Assembly (NCBI GenBank): GCA_002110485.1
Contig: MOWL01000067.1
Span: forward strand, 2,666,001-2,730,000
Length of the DNA stretch: 64,000 nt
Reading direction: 5' to 3'
Source: Emergomyces orientalis
Lineage: Eukaryota > Ascomycota > Eurotiomycetes > Onygenales > Ajellomycetaceae
Translations under genes and position numbers: made by a program
In this document: positions 1-11,716 of the stretch, in pieces
How positions within the stretch are numbered: position 1 is the stretch's first letter
Layout of the letters: each line of letters starts with the position of its first letter
Notes under the pieces: generated by a model
The model's database searches: none
What the model saw: the letters and a program-made list of their open reading frames with translations, nothing else
What the model was told of the DNA's origin: nothing

Positions 1-1639
1 ACAATGATTCAGAGAATTCAGCTTGAAATCGAGAGCTCCAACCGGAACTTGACGGATGCGCAACGACGCGTTAAGGAATTGTCGGCGGAACATAAACCAT
101 CGAAGAGTGATGATACCAGAGCTGCCACACTTGGGAAACATATCTCATCCTTGGAGAAAGAAATTGAGAAGCTTCATGATGAGACCGCCGGAGTTGAAGA
201 GGAGATCCAAGCTCTTCAGAATAAAATCATGGAGGTTGGCGGTGTCAAACTCCGGAGCCAAAAGGCTAGAGTTGATGGCCTCAAGGAACAGATCGACCTC
301 CTCACGGAAGAAGTGTCCAATGCTGAAGTTTCCAAGTCTAAGAATGAGAAGTTACGTATCAAGCATGAAAAGACCCGTGCCGATGTGGAGGGTGAACTTG
401 AACAGGTGAAAAAGGACCTTGAGAAATTGAGTCAGGATATTGAGAGTCAAGAAAATGATGTTTATGGGACTAAGCAGAGGACAGAGGAGGCGCAAGAGGT
501 TTGTATAATGCTTTTCAGATGGGGAAAATTTATATTTTTGCTAACTTTGTTCCTAGGCTTTGGAAACTAAGAAGGAAGAACTGGCTGCATTGAAGGCGGA
601 GTTGGACGAGAAGGTAGCTGAACTCAACGGAACGCGTGCTTCTGAAATCGAAATGAAAAACAAACTCGAAGAGAATCAGAAAGTCCTCGTCGAGAATCAA
701 AAACGTGGTCGATACTGGGAAGAGAAACTAGCCAAGCTATCTCTCCAGAATATTAGCGACTTGGGTGAAGAGCAGGAAGCTCAGAGCCTCCCAACATACA
801 CCAAGGATGAACTTGCCGGTATGAACAAAGAGTCTCTCAAAGCCATCATCGCCGCGCTGGAAGAAAAGACACAGAACGCCTCAGTTGACCTTTCGGTCTT
901 GAGCGAATACCGCCGCCGCGTGGCTGAACACGAGTCCCGCTCCGCCGACTTAGCAACAGCACTCTCAAGCCGAGACAGCGCAAAGTCACGCCTCGACACG
1001 CTCCGTTCCCTCCGCCTAACAGGCTTCATGGAAGGGTTCAGTACCATCTCGCTCCGGCTGAAGGAGATGTACCAGATGATTACTATGGGCGGTAACGCCG
1101 AACTGGAACTTGTGGATTCGCTTGATCCGTTTTCTGAGGGTATTTTGTTTTCGGTCATGCCACCTAAGAAGAGTTGGAAGAATATTGGCAATTTATCCGG
1201 TGGGGAGAAAACGTTGTCGAGTCTTGCGCTTGTGTTTGCATTACATCATTATCGGCCGACGCCGTTGTATGTTATGGATGAGATTGATGCGGCGTTGGAT
1301 TTTAGGAATGTGAGTTTAGAACAGGGGAGGGTGGATGGGATACATCTCCGTTTACTGATTCATTTTTCTATCCAGGTCTCCATTGTCGCCTCGTATATCA
1401 AAGAGCGAACGAAGAATGCACAGTTCATCGTTATCTCTTTGCGAAATAATATGGTATGTTTACACATCCCTTCTATTCCACAACTTCCGGTACTGTTTTC
1501 CAGATCTTGTCTTCTAACGCACATAACCTCGTTAATCTAGTTCGAACTCGCATCTCGACTCGTCGGTGTCTATAAGGTTAACCATATGACAAAGAGCGTT
1601 ACTGTGGAGAATAAAGATTACATCGCTATGGGGAGCTAG
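1..1639 (+). CDS. SMC4: Condensin ATPase subunit SMC4, C-terminal part (5' truncated by the window edge)
   Basis: This is the last 475 residues of an SMC-family ATPase. Exons are 1-498, 557-1309, 1376-1453 and 1541-1639, with phase-0 introns of 58, 66 and 87 bp. Roughly the first 300 residues are Lys/Glu-rich coiled coil, the returning arm. The C-terminal head follows, with the ABC signature LSGGEKTLSSLALVFALHHY, the Walker B/D-loop LYVMDEIDAALDFRN and the tail ISLRNNMFELASRLVG, typical of SMC4 among the SMC paralogues. In the family, SMC4 pairs with SMC2 in condensin and drives ATP-dependent mitotic chromosome compaction. The Walker A head, first arm and hinge lie outside the window. The frame is open to base 1, so the gene is cut by the edge and not visibly broken. 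Assignment to SMC4 rather than SMC1-3 rests on the head residues and is strong. Confidence 0.93.
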
Positions 1640-2988
1640 AGAGAAAGAAACGCGGATATAATTTGTTTTTGTCTTTTTCTCAGCGGCTTTAGCATTTAAG
1701 TGTGTTTTGTGTTTATGATTGCGGTTGCAGTCGCATTGGCCGCGATATGATTTTGTTTAATAAAATATTACTGAGAAGGGAAGGATAGGGGAGCCGGAAT
1801 TTTTTCGTCTTTTCTTTTCCTTTTGATGTTCAAGTTTTTGGAATTGGGATTACTGGTCAGGATGGATTTTATATTTATGTATCTCTTTTATTTACTTTTC
1901 GGGGGTTGAAGATGGGCTTTTGCGTTTTCTTTTGTGGATAATTTGGGTTTGGTTGGTGCTTGGTGTGGTGGTCTTCTAATTTTTTATATATATTTTTTCT
2001 GACGAGGATATATGTATTGTTCCGCCGCTTTACGTCTGATACTATTAATTGATAAGTTGAATTTTTTCGTTGTCGTCGAACGCTGGTGGCTCGTTACATA
2101 TACATCCCGACGCCAAAACACCATAACGGAGCCAGCACGCCATACCGATTGGACAGTTTTTGGCGTTGTGCCCAAGAATGGTGGCTTTGTTAAGCCTGTT
2201 TGCTAATAGTCACATGGCGGAATCTACACGCCTCTTTGATCGCTTCGGCCAAGCCTAGATTTTCATGGGCTTTCTCCAAGTCGCCTTGGTCTATCAGTGG
2301 CCGAGTATTCGAATAGGGTGAGTTGGGAGCCTTCTGTCCTTCTCAACCGCAAACGCCTCCACAGCCCATTGCAGATGGAATGGGATCAATCCATACTATG
2401 GCACGTCGAGGCGCCCTTGTAACTGCATGGTTTCTGCTTCCACCGAGCCCCAAGATGATCCCCACATATAGTGGATTATCCAGTGCTGGATCGGCACGGG
2501 TTAGAAGCTGCAGCCAGGGAAGCAGAAATAGTTGCAGGCATTTCCCAAATCCCTTCATCGCCCACGGCTTTGTTGGTGAACAAGAGCAATTAACTGGGGA
2601 TTGGGCATGGCTTTTAGGGTAGAGATTTGCAGATGCTCCAGAATTGTTCGTGTTTACAGCGTAGGAACAGGGCGATGCAAGACGGTTGGTTCTCCTCGTT
2701 GAGCCTTGTGGAGTTAGCTTGTTATTTGGTTAAATGGATTCAGACTATAACACTAATATGGAGATCAAAAAGCCTCAGCCACAAGTAAAAGAAGAAGAAT
2801 CTAATAAAGTGCCTGGATAGTCGTGATCGGAATTGAAATACTAACTTGACTTTATCCAGGCGCCGTGCCGCATATAATATCTCCCATCTCTGTACATACA
2901 TCAACCTCCTATCCCTCGCCGACTCCCCTACTTTGCAAGATCCCATCGAGTCGAATTCCCCTGCTTAGCACCGGCTAAGCGATTAATA
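1640..2988. other. Intergenic region downstream of SMC4
   Basis: About 1.35 kb with no supportable gene. The first part is T-rich and fits the SMC4 3' UTR. Open frames here (for example 2323-2622 +) have no recognisable domain, signal peptide or splice continuation. The last 200 bp should hold the promoter of the next gene; no specific site is clear. Confidence 0.5.
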
Positions 2989-3943
2989 ATGTTCTCCCAA
3001 ACGACAGTCCCAGCTATCATTGTATCATGGCTTCTTTCCGCGACATCTCTATGCGCCGCTAAAGAGCCTTCACTGGACACATTCCGAACACTCAGGGGTC
3101 CTCTCACAACCACCTTCACACCACCGTCGAGCTGTGCTACCGAAGTGCGTACTACCGACATAGGTGGATGGCCCGACCTCCAACAAGGTTGCGAAGGTCC
3201 CGGCGGTGGGAATGATTGTTGCCCGCCGGACTGGGCAAGAGGAAGATACTTCAGCCCAGGCGTTTGTCCGTTGGGCCACTTGGCCTGCACCCTGTCCTCT
3301 TCTGCACAGCGAATCGAAACAACAATTAACTGCTGCCCGCCGTAATGATGCCTTACTTTCTCTTCTTTTGAATTTCCGGGCCCGTCCTCTCGCTTCCTCC
3401 AACCACCCCCCTCTCCCCCCTCCCTTTTCTCTGTCACTTTCTCAGAGCACCTCAGCTATATACATCATACTAACTACAATGCGAAACAAAAACAGCTCGT
3501 TCGACTGCGCGGATGAAGCTCACAGGCTCTGTAGAAAATACCTGAACACCCCAATTGCTCTCCCCTTCCCGTCCAACGAGGCCACCACCACCCGAACAGC
3601 ACGGATTATCTATGCCACGCCAATCCAAATCCGCTTCCAGATGACGGATAGCTCCGTTGTGCCCATCCCAACAGCGTCATTGAAGCTGCCTCATGCCCGC
3701 AAACCTTTATCAAATGGTGCAAAGGCCGGAATCGCCATTGGCGTGATCGCCGCGGTATTTCTGGGCATCGTGGCGGTGGTCTGCTGGAAAAAGAGTGCCA
3801 AAAAGCGCAGAGCCCCTGCTGCTGCTATTCCGTTTCACGTTGGCAATGATGATTCAGCACCTCTGCAGGGCCAGATGTACCCGCCGTCCCACGACGAGCA
3901 GACTCCGGCTCCTCCTACTTACCATGATGCGACGGGGAAGTGA
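2989..3943 (+). CDS. Secreted Cys-rich single-pass membrane protein, unrecognised family
   Basis: Two exons (2989-3341, 3496-3943) encode 266 residues. The 154-bp intron has donor GTAATG, a branch-like ACTAAC near 3470 and acceptor ACAG. The frame before the intron ends at CCG-TAA, so splicing is required, and joining gives Pro-Ser-Phe-Asp-Cys. Residues 1 to about 24 look like a signal peptide with a hydrophobic core (AIIVSWLLSATSLCA). The ectodomain has at least ten Cys, including two CCPP motifs. One membrane helix lies at about residues 193-214 (AGIAIGVIAAVFLGIVAVVCW), followed by a basic stop-transfer stretch KKSAKKRR and a Pro-rich tail ending PPTYHD. This suggests a type I membrane protein with extracellular Cys-rich domain and short cytosolic tail. 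The layout recalls fungal wall sensors or surface proteins, but I do not recognise the family and assign no function. The start codon opens the signal peptide. Confidence 0.72.
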
Positions 3944-5528
3944 TATTTTGTATAGATGCTAGCCGAACGTCCTTCGGTTTTCCTTTACTTTATTTCAGCT
4001 AGAAGGGCGACTTTCCTAATGTATATATTGTCAGCTAGAGGACCCTGATGAAATCATGTATACAAAGATGTAGGTTTATTTGGCTCGGGTAATGGTAAAT
4101 TTTTTTTTTTTTCTAACCTAGTTACTAGATAAGCCTCAACATAGTCATTTCCAGCCTTACTTACAGCAAAAAGCAGCAGCTTGACTTGATCATTAATCAT
4201 CAAATAGGGAGTACTCTGTTAACGAATGCATCGAAAAGCGTCGATCCATATTTCTGCGATAACCCCAGGCTTCCCCCTGTTCACCCCCTATTCACGTCTG
4301 CCTCCCAATTCACACTTAATTTATAACTGGGTTAGAATAATTGTCGAAATAATCTGCCGCCATCCCACCATATGTGAATATGGGTGTTCCACTGGGTGCA
4401 GAGTCGATTCGGCAATGAGTGAGCAGACGGAGGGGGAATCTAATTTTTTCTTCCAAAAATAAAAATAAAAATAAAACGCAGGGAAAGTTTCCATTTCATC
4501 CAATCACGGAGGATTCGGGGGATCACTCCAGATGCTAGGATAGTTGAATTATTGCTGCAAGGGTGCTGGTTTGCTCTATCCCGGTCAAAGGCCAATGACC
4601 TGGGGCGGAGTCAGTCTCCATACTGAATAACATCGAGCAGCAAGGAACAAACTTCCATAGCTTGTAGATCCTGAAGGCCTTGCAAAAGTATGTTAATGAT
4701 TTAATGAGCCATTGTTGACTCATATCCTGCCGCTGACGAGATTCGCAACCGGTGGGATTAATTCTTGTAAACCGTTGCATGAAAAGTGCAGAGTTCCTCA
4801 TAGCTCTCCTCCACCAGCCCTTACCCCGCCACCCCACACCACCACCCACACTCTCCGTTCCCTGTACGTTCGCCGTATTCCGTATCCCGTACATTTCCAA
4901 GCAGGGGATAGTTAACGTGTGTCTCTAACATCATGCAGCCATATAGGCCCAGCCCAACCCGAAACTAACATACAAATTGCGTTGCTGTTGCGCTTGGATG
5001 CTCTATATCGTACAATTCGTAACCACGCGGAAAACGCAACGACCCAAAAAGTTCCAATCCAAACCTCACCCCTCCCTTTGTCGCAACGGGCAGCGGATCG
5101 GCTCGTATTTTTTCTGGTGAAGGAAGTAAGAAATGAGCAAGAGTAGAGATTGAGCTTATAAATCGAAAAATCACCCAGAGCCAGGCTGAGCCCAGAACAG
5201 AACAGAACTCGGTCAAAGGGATATCTTCCTTTTGCATTGGCGAGTTCAGTCAGATAAATTGTATATATAAACCCTCAGCTCCCTCAGAACAAAAGCGATA
5301 AACTGGTTAGACGTGAAAATCATCCGATCCGCTTCCAGCAACGCCTTCTCATTTTATCCGAAAAACAAAACCACAAATCGCCGGGAGCATCAAACCCCAA
5401 AATCTAAAAGCTATCTACAATCTCTACCATATACCAAAACAAGACGACTACCCCCTGCCCGATTCCAAAAAAAAAGAAAAGAAAAAAGAAGAACAAACGC
5501 CAAAAATAAAGCCAAGAAGTAAAAAACA
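3944..5528. other. Intergenic region, presumed promoter of the downstream SDR gene
   Basis: About 1.6 kb without a supportable gene. It holds short A runs (for example near 4451-4475) and, from about 5300, an A/C-rich stretch with GAAAAGAAAA-like purine runs just before the SDR start. This is typical of a fungal 5' UTR. The short open frames on both strands have no domain signature. Confidence 0.5.
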
Positions 5529-6437
5529 ATGGACTCCCTCAACTCCAAAGTTTACGCCATAACTGGGGTATCGGGTATCGGCCTCGCCGTCGCCAAACAA
5601 CTGCGCAAACACGGTGCCCTCGTTTCCCTAGCGGACATCTCCCAGTCCGCCCTCGACAACGCCTTCGCAGCCCTGGGCTCCTCATCCGACCACGTCCTCA
5701 CCACAAAAGTCGACGTCGCCTCCTCGGCCCAAGTCAACGCTTGGATCGCGGCAACTGTGGAAAAATTCGGCCGGTTGGATGGCGCGGCTAATATGGCGGG
5801 CGTCATTGGTAAACACCATGGTATCCGTGATTTGGTGGATCAGGATGATGAAGAGTGGGATATGATTTTGCGGGTGAACTTGACGGGGATGATGTACTGT
5901 GTTCGGGCGCAATTGAGGGCTATGATGGCAGCGCACCGTGAAGGTGGTAGTGCTGGCGGTGAGGGCATTGGGAGTATCGTCAATGCAGCGAGTATCCAAG
6001 GGGTTATGGGGTTTGGGAAACATGCGGCGTATTCGACAAGTAAGCATGGAATCGTGGGGCTGACGAAATCGGTGGCTAAGGAGGCTGCGCCGGGTATAAG
6101 AGTGAATTGCATTGCGCCGTGAGTTACTCCTTAATTCACTTTATTTTTTGTCTTGAATGTCATTTGCCCTGGACAGAAGCGCAAGTGAGGGTGTCGAAGG
6201 AGCGATGGCTTGAAGAAGAGTGGTGCTAATCAGGTAATCAGGGGTTCGATTCAAACACCTCTGCTTGATCAAGGCAGTGCTTTACAAGGAGGCCTTAATA
6301 ATATACCTGGTGCGATATCCCGCACAGGGACGGCACATGAAGTCGCTCAGGTGGTATTGTTCCTCCTCAGCGATGCGGCCTCATTTGTGACAGGAGCCGT
6401 GTATAATGTAGACGGTGGTTGGGATTTGCAAGGCTGA
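5529..6437 (+). CDS. Classical short-chain dehydrogenase/reductase (NAD(P)-dependent)
   Basis: Two exons (5529-6118, 6242-6437) encode 261 residues, the usual SDR length. The 123-bp intron splits the conserved VNCIAP-G-SIQTPLL segment and restores it exactly. The Rossmann glycine motif is ITGVSGIG (residues 11-18), NMAG sits at 88-91, the catalytic Asn at 117 (NLTG), Ser155, and Tyr168-x3-Lys172 in YSTSK. The C-terminal FVTGAVYNVDGGW is standard for the family. Asp36 after beta-2 (SLADIS) favours NAD over NADP. The substrate cannot be read from sequence. One oddity is that the glycine motif is one residue shorter than the family pattern TGxxxGIG. The gene is convergent with the neighbouring Zn2Cys6 regulator, which may or may not control it. 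Family assignment is firm; specific function is open. Confidence 0.92.
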
Positions 6438-6770
6438 GAGCGATAATTGAATGAATGTGTGGGGGGGGGATCCTAATAAGCATACCAGCATATATCAGGA
6501 AATCAAACGTATCTTTTGGGCGAACTGATTTCAGTGTGTTTTTTTATGCCAGTCCAGATCATGTCGAAATTGATATCCATCAATAAAATGCAGTCCAAAC
6601 ATCATATGTGATCCACGTCCTATAACCATACACTAAACTGGTATGTCACGTCGGTAGAAATAGAATCTCAATCTGGGTGCTCCCTCCGGCTAGAATTAAT
6701 ATCAAGCTCGAGGGTAATATCAAAAATATGCAGGTCGGGAACGATATGATCAGATTGTCCCGCTTTGAGT
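6438..6770. other. Convergent intergenic spacer between SDR and Zn2Cys6 regulator
   Basis: A 333-bp spacer between two 3' ends. It holds an AATAAA-like site near 6591 and a G8 run near 6461. No gene is seen. Confidence 0.6.
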
Positions 6771-9700
6771 TCACGTCAATCCCGGAACAGGAAATGCATC
6801 TCCGAAATAACTAAAATAATCCCAATCTTCGAATCCCTGTTGTAAAAGAGAAAGAAGAAAAAAAAGACAAAGTTAGATAACCAATAGAGCTCGTGCTTGT
6901 AGGGGTGGAAAGTTAAGTGGGATTTTGATAAAAGCAATGGAAATGAATGCAGGGGGGTAAGGTTTTATCTTGTCGGGATGGCCGCTAACCAAAAGAAAGA
7001 AAGGACAAACATTGTAAAGGGGGGGGATTAGGAATAGCGAAGAGAAGAGAAGAAAAGAAGCCTTACAACGAAATCAACAACCTCATCAGGTAGCACAGGG
7101 TTATCCACTAGCGGCTGTTCAGGTGGAATAGAAGATATACTCTGGGATACACCGCCAGGGACTGCCAAATTTGGTTTCTGAGAAGGGTGAGCCTTCTTGG
7201 CTATGGAGTTAACGACCAATGTTCTAGACAAAAGGAGAGGAAGAAAATCACAACAAACGTACCCGAGAGTCCTCATGTGTATTGGCAGCATCCCCAATAT
7301 ACCTCGAAAATAAATTATAACTCAATATACGCAGCCGGTCAGCGGCTTGTTGTTGGAAGGCCGATGCCGATTCGGGCCACAGCTTGGTCTTAACGAGTGT
7401 AATTGACACGCAGAGGAAATAGTACTCGCGCATCCCTTTTTCTAGAACGAGGAACTTTTCTTCAAGCCATGATAGTGTTTTCTGGACTAGGGATATTAAT
7501 ATGTCCGTTATGCTTGGGATAACTTGCCGAACTATAGAGGATGCTGCAGGGGTGAGAGAAAATTTTGCCGTTAGTTACATGTTCATCCAGAAGAAAAAAA
7601 AGGAAATGTGCAGGAGAGAGAATAGTCTTACTAAAACCACTATCGGACGCGTGCAAATGATGACAGATAGTAAATGCAGCATGAAAAGTTACATCTGCTA
7701 ATGCACACCACGCGAGTTTCCCGACACTATCAATGAGCAGCTGCTGTTGGCAAAGAATCACCACCGCAACTTCAAGACGTGCTTGCGTTGCATGACTACT
7801 TATGGAACCCTGCAATCCTCCGAGGGCACTGTAAGTGTAAAGTGAAAGCTGGCAACGTCGCAGATTCGACTCCAAAAGCGTTCGCCATAGAAGCTTTTGC
7901 TGTTTCTGGGTTACAAAGGCGTTGGGGAGCTCAGGGGCAGTATCCTGCCAATCCGGAATATCTAAAAGACTGCGCTTGATCTCCTCTTCGAGAAGCGAGA
8001 GTTCGTTAGATGATAGAGAAACACGGGGCGCATTGACAAGGGCACATATCCGCAGCCTCAGGCCCATGGATTGCATCAGAGCAACCTGGAACGAAGAGTC
8101 TGTCATGACCGCCATGGGTTTTTCTTCAGGGCAGACTGTCATGTTTTCGCAGATATCTTCGTCGTTGATGTTTAGAGGCGGGGAGCAATCATAATCCAAT
8201 TGTTGCATTGTCGGGGGCATCCCGCGGTCCAAAGATGCCTGCAAGTCCAGTTCGAGAATTGTAGCCCAGATCCTTCGGCGCATTTCCCTATTGAGTACGG
8301 AGATCTTGGTATTTGCCGGTGGTTCGCGATGGCATCCTGCAGACATGGCCAGCTTCACCAGCGTCCCCGCTGAGCTCCAGGCTTGATTCTTTTGTGTGTA
8401 GTTAGCCTCCTTGGCAATTATGAGCAAACAACGCACTTGTAAAACGACCAGATTTGGTCGTTTAATGTTTGCATGGAAAAGCCAGGCCTCAGACCAGCGT
8501 ATCCAATCCTTCGCGACAGAATGAGACAGAATCTTTGTGCCAGCGGCCGTAAGCGGACTCGGTGTGTTTACGCTCCACACCGATGCCATTACCAAGAGGA
8601 GCTGTACAATAAAATGGCATGGGGTGTCACTTGCTTCTCTCCAGAGCTCATTGAGCTGTGCGCGAAAGGACGGCATGTGAAGAATGTGGTGCATCCTTCC
8701 AACGTAAGAGAAGTAGCAGTTAACTAAATTTTCGACTACTGGCCGGATAGGAAGCAGACTCTTCAGGAAATTACTGTCTATCGCTAGGTCTCCCGACAAA
8801 GGTTTCAGGTGCTTATTATATCCTATCTTTCGAATTTCGTGATGTAGGGTGCGAAGAGAGGCAGTGGCCTTCAGCTCATTCATAAAGCTACCCAACCCCT
8901 CGAGCTATGATTTTTCAATTCTGTTAGCCATCGCTGCTAACTACAACGACCCCGAAAAGTTCCTTTTTTAGCAAAGGAACGATGGAGCTCAATGAATATA
9001 TTACGTAGAAAGTACCAAGAAAACTCACCTCAAACGATAACTTGGACCCATTGCTACATCCCCAAAATCGAGTTCGGGTTTCATTCCCATCAAACCGATG
9101 CCGGTTGGGAACCTCTCGCCTCCACGGCTCATTCTGCAGAGATACGTCGTCGTGAGAAGAAGATTCAAAGCGCGTAGCGGGTGTCGACCCTAGCTGAGAC
9201 CTGTGTGAGTGTGAGCCCGTATTGGTCGAAAAAGGAGCCACAGTGCTAGGCGGTGGTGATGGCTGAGTTAGGCTATGTACGAGTCGTTCCAATTCCCGAA
9301 GCCGACTTTCGTCGACTTGCTGCTTTTCTGATGTTGCAAGAAGAGATGGTGCGTGTGCATTAACGCTAGGCGTTTCTGGCGGGTGAGGATGCCAGGAAGC
9401 CGATGATGCTGACACAGATGCAGACGCAGACGCAGATGGATGCGACGATTGCTGATTTTGATGCTGATGCCGCTGTTGCTGCTGTTGCTGTTGTTGATGC
9501 TGATGCTGCAACGCATGAACAGGGGATTCATACATGCAGGCATCGCGCCCGGGGCCTTTCATACATCGATTACATGTCGGATATCCAAAGTCACACTTGA
9601 CCTTTCTATTCCTGCACGGAGCGCATGCAATAGTTCTCCTCCGCCTCTTACGGTGGGTGGATTCGGCGGCCCGCTCTTGCGACGATGACGCGCCGCCGTC

Positions 9701-9790
9701 GGATGCATGCTGGAGTTGGTACGCGGGTGTCGCGTTTGTCGCTTGTGCGTGTTCCAGTTGCGGTTCGGGGCTTGGGCTCGGGGATGACAT
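6771..9790 (-). CDS. Zn2Cys6 fungal-specific transcription factor
   Basis: Five exons on the minus strand (9790-9029, 8904-7632, 7543-7303, 7223-7067, 6836-6771) encode 832 residues. The binuclear zinc cluster is C56-x2-C59-x6-C66-x6-C73-x2-C76-x8-C85, preceded by a basic run HRKRRRR that suggests nuclear import. A long Gln/His-rich tract follows (about 96-114, CAG/CAT repeats). The central region carries the fungal-specific regulatory domain (NCYFSYVGRMHHILHMPSF; RRRIWATILELDLQASLDRG). The last exon, not joined to a long open frame, encodes FEDWDYFSYFGDAFPVPGL, a terminus typical of this class, which supports the model. I chose the start at 9790; an in-frame ATG at 9913 would add 41 residues. 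It binds DNA as a sequence-specific regulator; its target is unknown. The convergent SDR is one candidate by proximity only. Confidence 0.88.
9060..9180 (-). other. Ser/Asn-rich linker before exon 1 splice donor of the regulator
   Basis: Reading the minus strand, the segment after the predicted short coiled-coil (SRLRELERLVHSL, just downstream of the zinc cluster) is Ser/Pro/Asn-rich and low complexity. It runs to the phase-0 donor at 9028 (GTGAGT). It joins the zinc cluster and dimerisation helix to the regulatory domain in exon 2. Confidence 0.5.
9430..9515. repeat. CAG/CAT trinucleotide-type repeat coding for a Gln/His tract
   Basis: On the minus strand this codes for a run of eight Gln flanked by alternating His and Gln, about ten residues after the zinc cluster. 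The nearly uninterrupted CAG/CAA units make it a likely length-variable site between strains. Confidence 0.8.
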
Positions 9791-10535
9791 TGAGGAGATC
9801 GGGCTCGGTGTCTTATGGCTACCGATTTTTTTTTTTCTTAATAATATATATTCCTGCGTCGTTCTCGGGCAAGGCACACGGATCCAGCAGTAGCAGAAAC
9901 TCGGACTAAACACAGTCAGCTGCTGGAGTGAGGGCTAGGGCACCAAGCGGGACAGCAAGCACAGTCAGATATAAGAGCGCTCCTTAGGTGGCCGAAGCCG
10001 AGAAAGCCGAGGCTGCGTCGGGGCTAAGACGGAAATGGAGTTGAAGCGTGGCATTATGGCGCTAGATACTCCGTAGACAAGGATGAGCTCGGTGGTAGTC
10101 TGTAGTCTGTTTAAAGTTACGAATTTGGGGTTATTATTATTAGTACGGAGTATGGCTGCTTTTAATTCAAAGTGGATAAAATTTTTGTCCCAGTTCGGGG
10201 TCGGAGATAAGTAGCGGTTCCCGACCGAGATGTATCTCGCGCTCATGCGGGGGCTATCGTCGGTGAGTTGGTGACGGTGCATAGAAAAAACCAAAAAAAA
10301 AAAAATTTGTAGAGTACAGCTGAAGTCGGTGCAGCCCTAAGGCAGAAGAAGCATTTCTTCTCCCATATACTATGTGCGCTCTATGTTAAACAGAAGCGAT
10401 CAAAGAAATTATTAAACCGAAATGAATATTTCTATCTATTTAAACCCAAAGCCCAGCTCAAAATACCTACAAATAAGATAAAAAAATATTTAAATACAAA
10501 ATTTAAACAAATGAAAGTAACAAAAGGGAGAGAAA
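9791..10535. promoter_or_regulatory. Divergent intergenic region between the regulator and the Apd1-like gene
   Basis: 745 bp between two divergently transcribed genes, so it presumably carries both promoters. It contains two inverted copies of the 9-mer TACGGAGTA (10067-10075 as TACTCCGTA, 10144-10152) and an A13 run near 10291. No TATA element or specific operator can be assigned with confidence. Confidence 0.45.
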
Positions 10536-11716
10536 ATGATCCGCTCCATCTTCTCCTTCGCAAAAAAACAAACCCTTCTCACTTCCTTGTCGGAAAACAG
10601 CTCAGTTGAGAAAAGAACAGACATATTTCCTATCGTTGATCCCGCCGTCGATGGACCCGATTGCGACCAAGATTGCGCCGACTGCACTATCAAATTCCCA
10701 TCCCGATTCAAAGTCAATTCCGACAGAGAGCTATACGGGAGCATAAAACCATTCGCCAAACATGTCCTTGTAGCGACAGGCAAGGCGGACTGGGCTCCCA
10801 AGGTCGAAAATGAGGTGGGCAGTTTGATGGAGGGGTTTAAAAAGGGGTCGTTTAAGCCGAAGAAGGGGGTAGGTCTGGCTCTCTTAATATATATATACAT
10901 ATTTCTTGCATCTTCCCTTCCTCCCCCCTCACACCCACTGAAAACCATCTCGCTAAAAAAAAAGGTTCATTTATTATGCAGAGAATGATGGTTTCGGCAT
11001 CGAACTTGTCAATTGACCTGGAGAGCAATAACAATCACAATGACATCCAGGGGCAGGGGCAGGGGCATGAAAATGCAACAACTGTCCTCATTCTGCCCTC
11101 ATTCACCTTCGTCGACTCAGTAACAATCTCAAGATTACCAGAGTTCATGGACCGCTTCATAGACTCCTGCCCTGAGTCAGAGACAGAGAAACAGTCGGAT
11201 CAGGATCCAGCATCATCATCAAAGACCAAAGCCGAAGCCGAAGCCGAAGCCGAAGCCAAAGTTGAACCTGAAATCACAACCGAACCCAATGGTCAAATAT
11301 CTCATTCTAACCACCAGCACCACCAACACCACCAACTAACAACCCGCCCCTGCCTCCGTGACCACCTGATCCTCCTCTGCTCCCACAACCGCCGCGACGC
11401 CCGCTGCGGAATCTCCGCCCCCCTAATCCGTCGCGAACTAGAGCGCCACCTCCGGCCCCTGGGTCTCTACCGCGACGAGGATGACACCCGACCAGGTGGC
11501 GTGGGCATTCTGTTCGTCTCACACGTTGGCGGCCATAAATTCGCCGCGAATGTGTTGATATATCGCAGGGAGGCGGAGCAGATGATTTGGCTGGCCAGGG
11601 TGAGGCCGGCGGATTGTGAGGGGATTGTTAGGCAGACGATTTTGAAAGGGAAGGTGGTGCATCCGGAGCAGTTGAGGGGTGGGTTTGATGAGAGGAAAGG
11701 GGTTACGAGTTGGTAG
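10536..11716 (+). CDS. Apd1/sucrase-ferredoxin-like protein, thioredoxin-fold [2Fe-2S] ferredoxin
   Basis: Two exons (10536-10868, 10982-11716; 113-bp intron) encode 355 residues. The C-terminal half carries the cluster-binding pattern known from yeast Apd1: C244-x8-C253 in CSHNRRDARC, and H292-x3-H296 in HVGGH followed by KFAANVLIY. An N-terminal CxxxCxxC lies at 43-50 (CDQDCADC). Between the halves is a low-complexity linker with QGQGQG, an Ala-Glu run (about 195-204) and His-Gln repeats (about 222-229). This family holds a Cys2His2-ligated [2Fe-2S] cluster. In yeast it has been linked to redox stress tolerance and actin patch or mitochondrial phenotypes. AIM32 is the paralogous alternative, so no symbol is given. 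No clear mitochondrial presequence is seen. Confidence 0.85.

Noticed and set aside
2323..2622. 99-codon open frame downstream of SMC4
   Set aside because: No recognisable domain and an overlapping antisense frame of equal quality, so there is no reason to choose either.
5682..6047. 121-codon antisense open frame opposite the SDR exon
   Set aside because: It is a shadow of the SDR coding frame, whose motifs are intact.
6241..6256. GGGTTCGATTCAAAC, resembling a tRNA B box and T-arm
   Set aside because: It lies inside exon 2 of the SDR gene (Gly-Ser-Ile-Gln) and no cloverleaf or A box fits the flanks.
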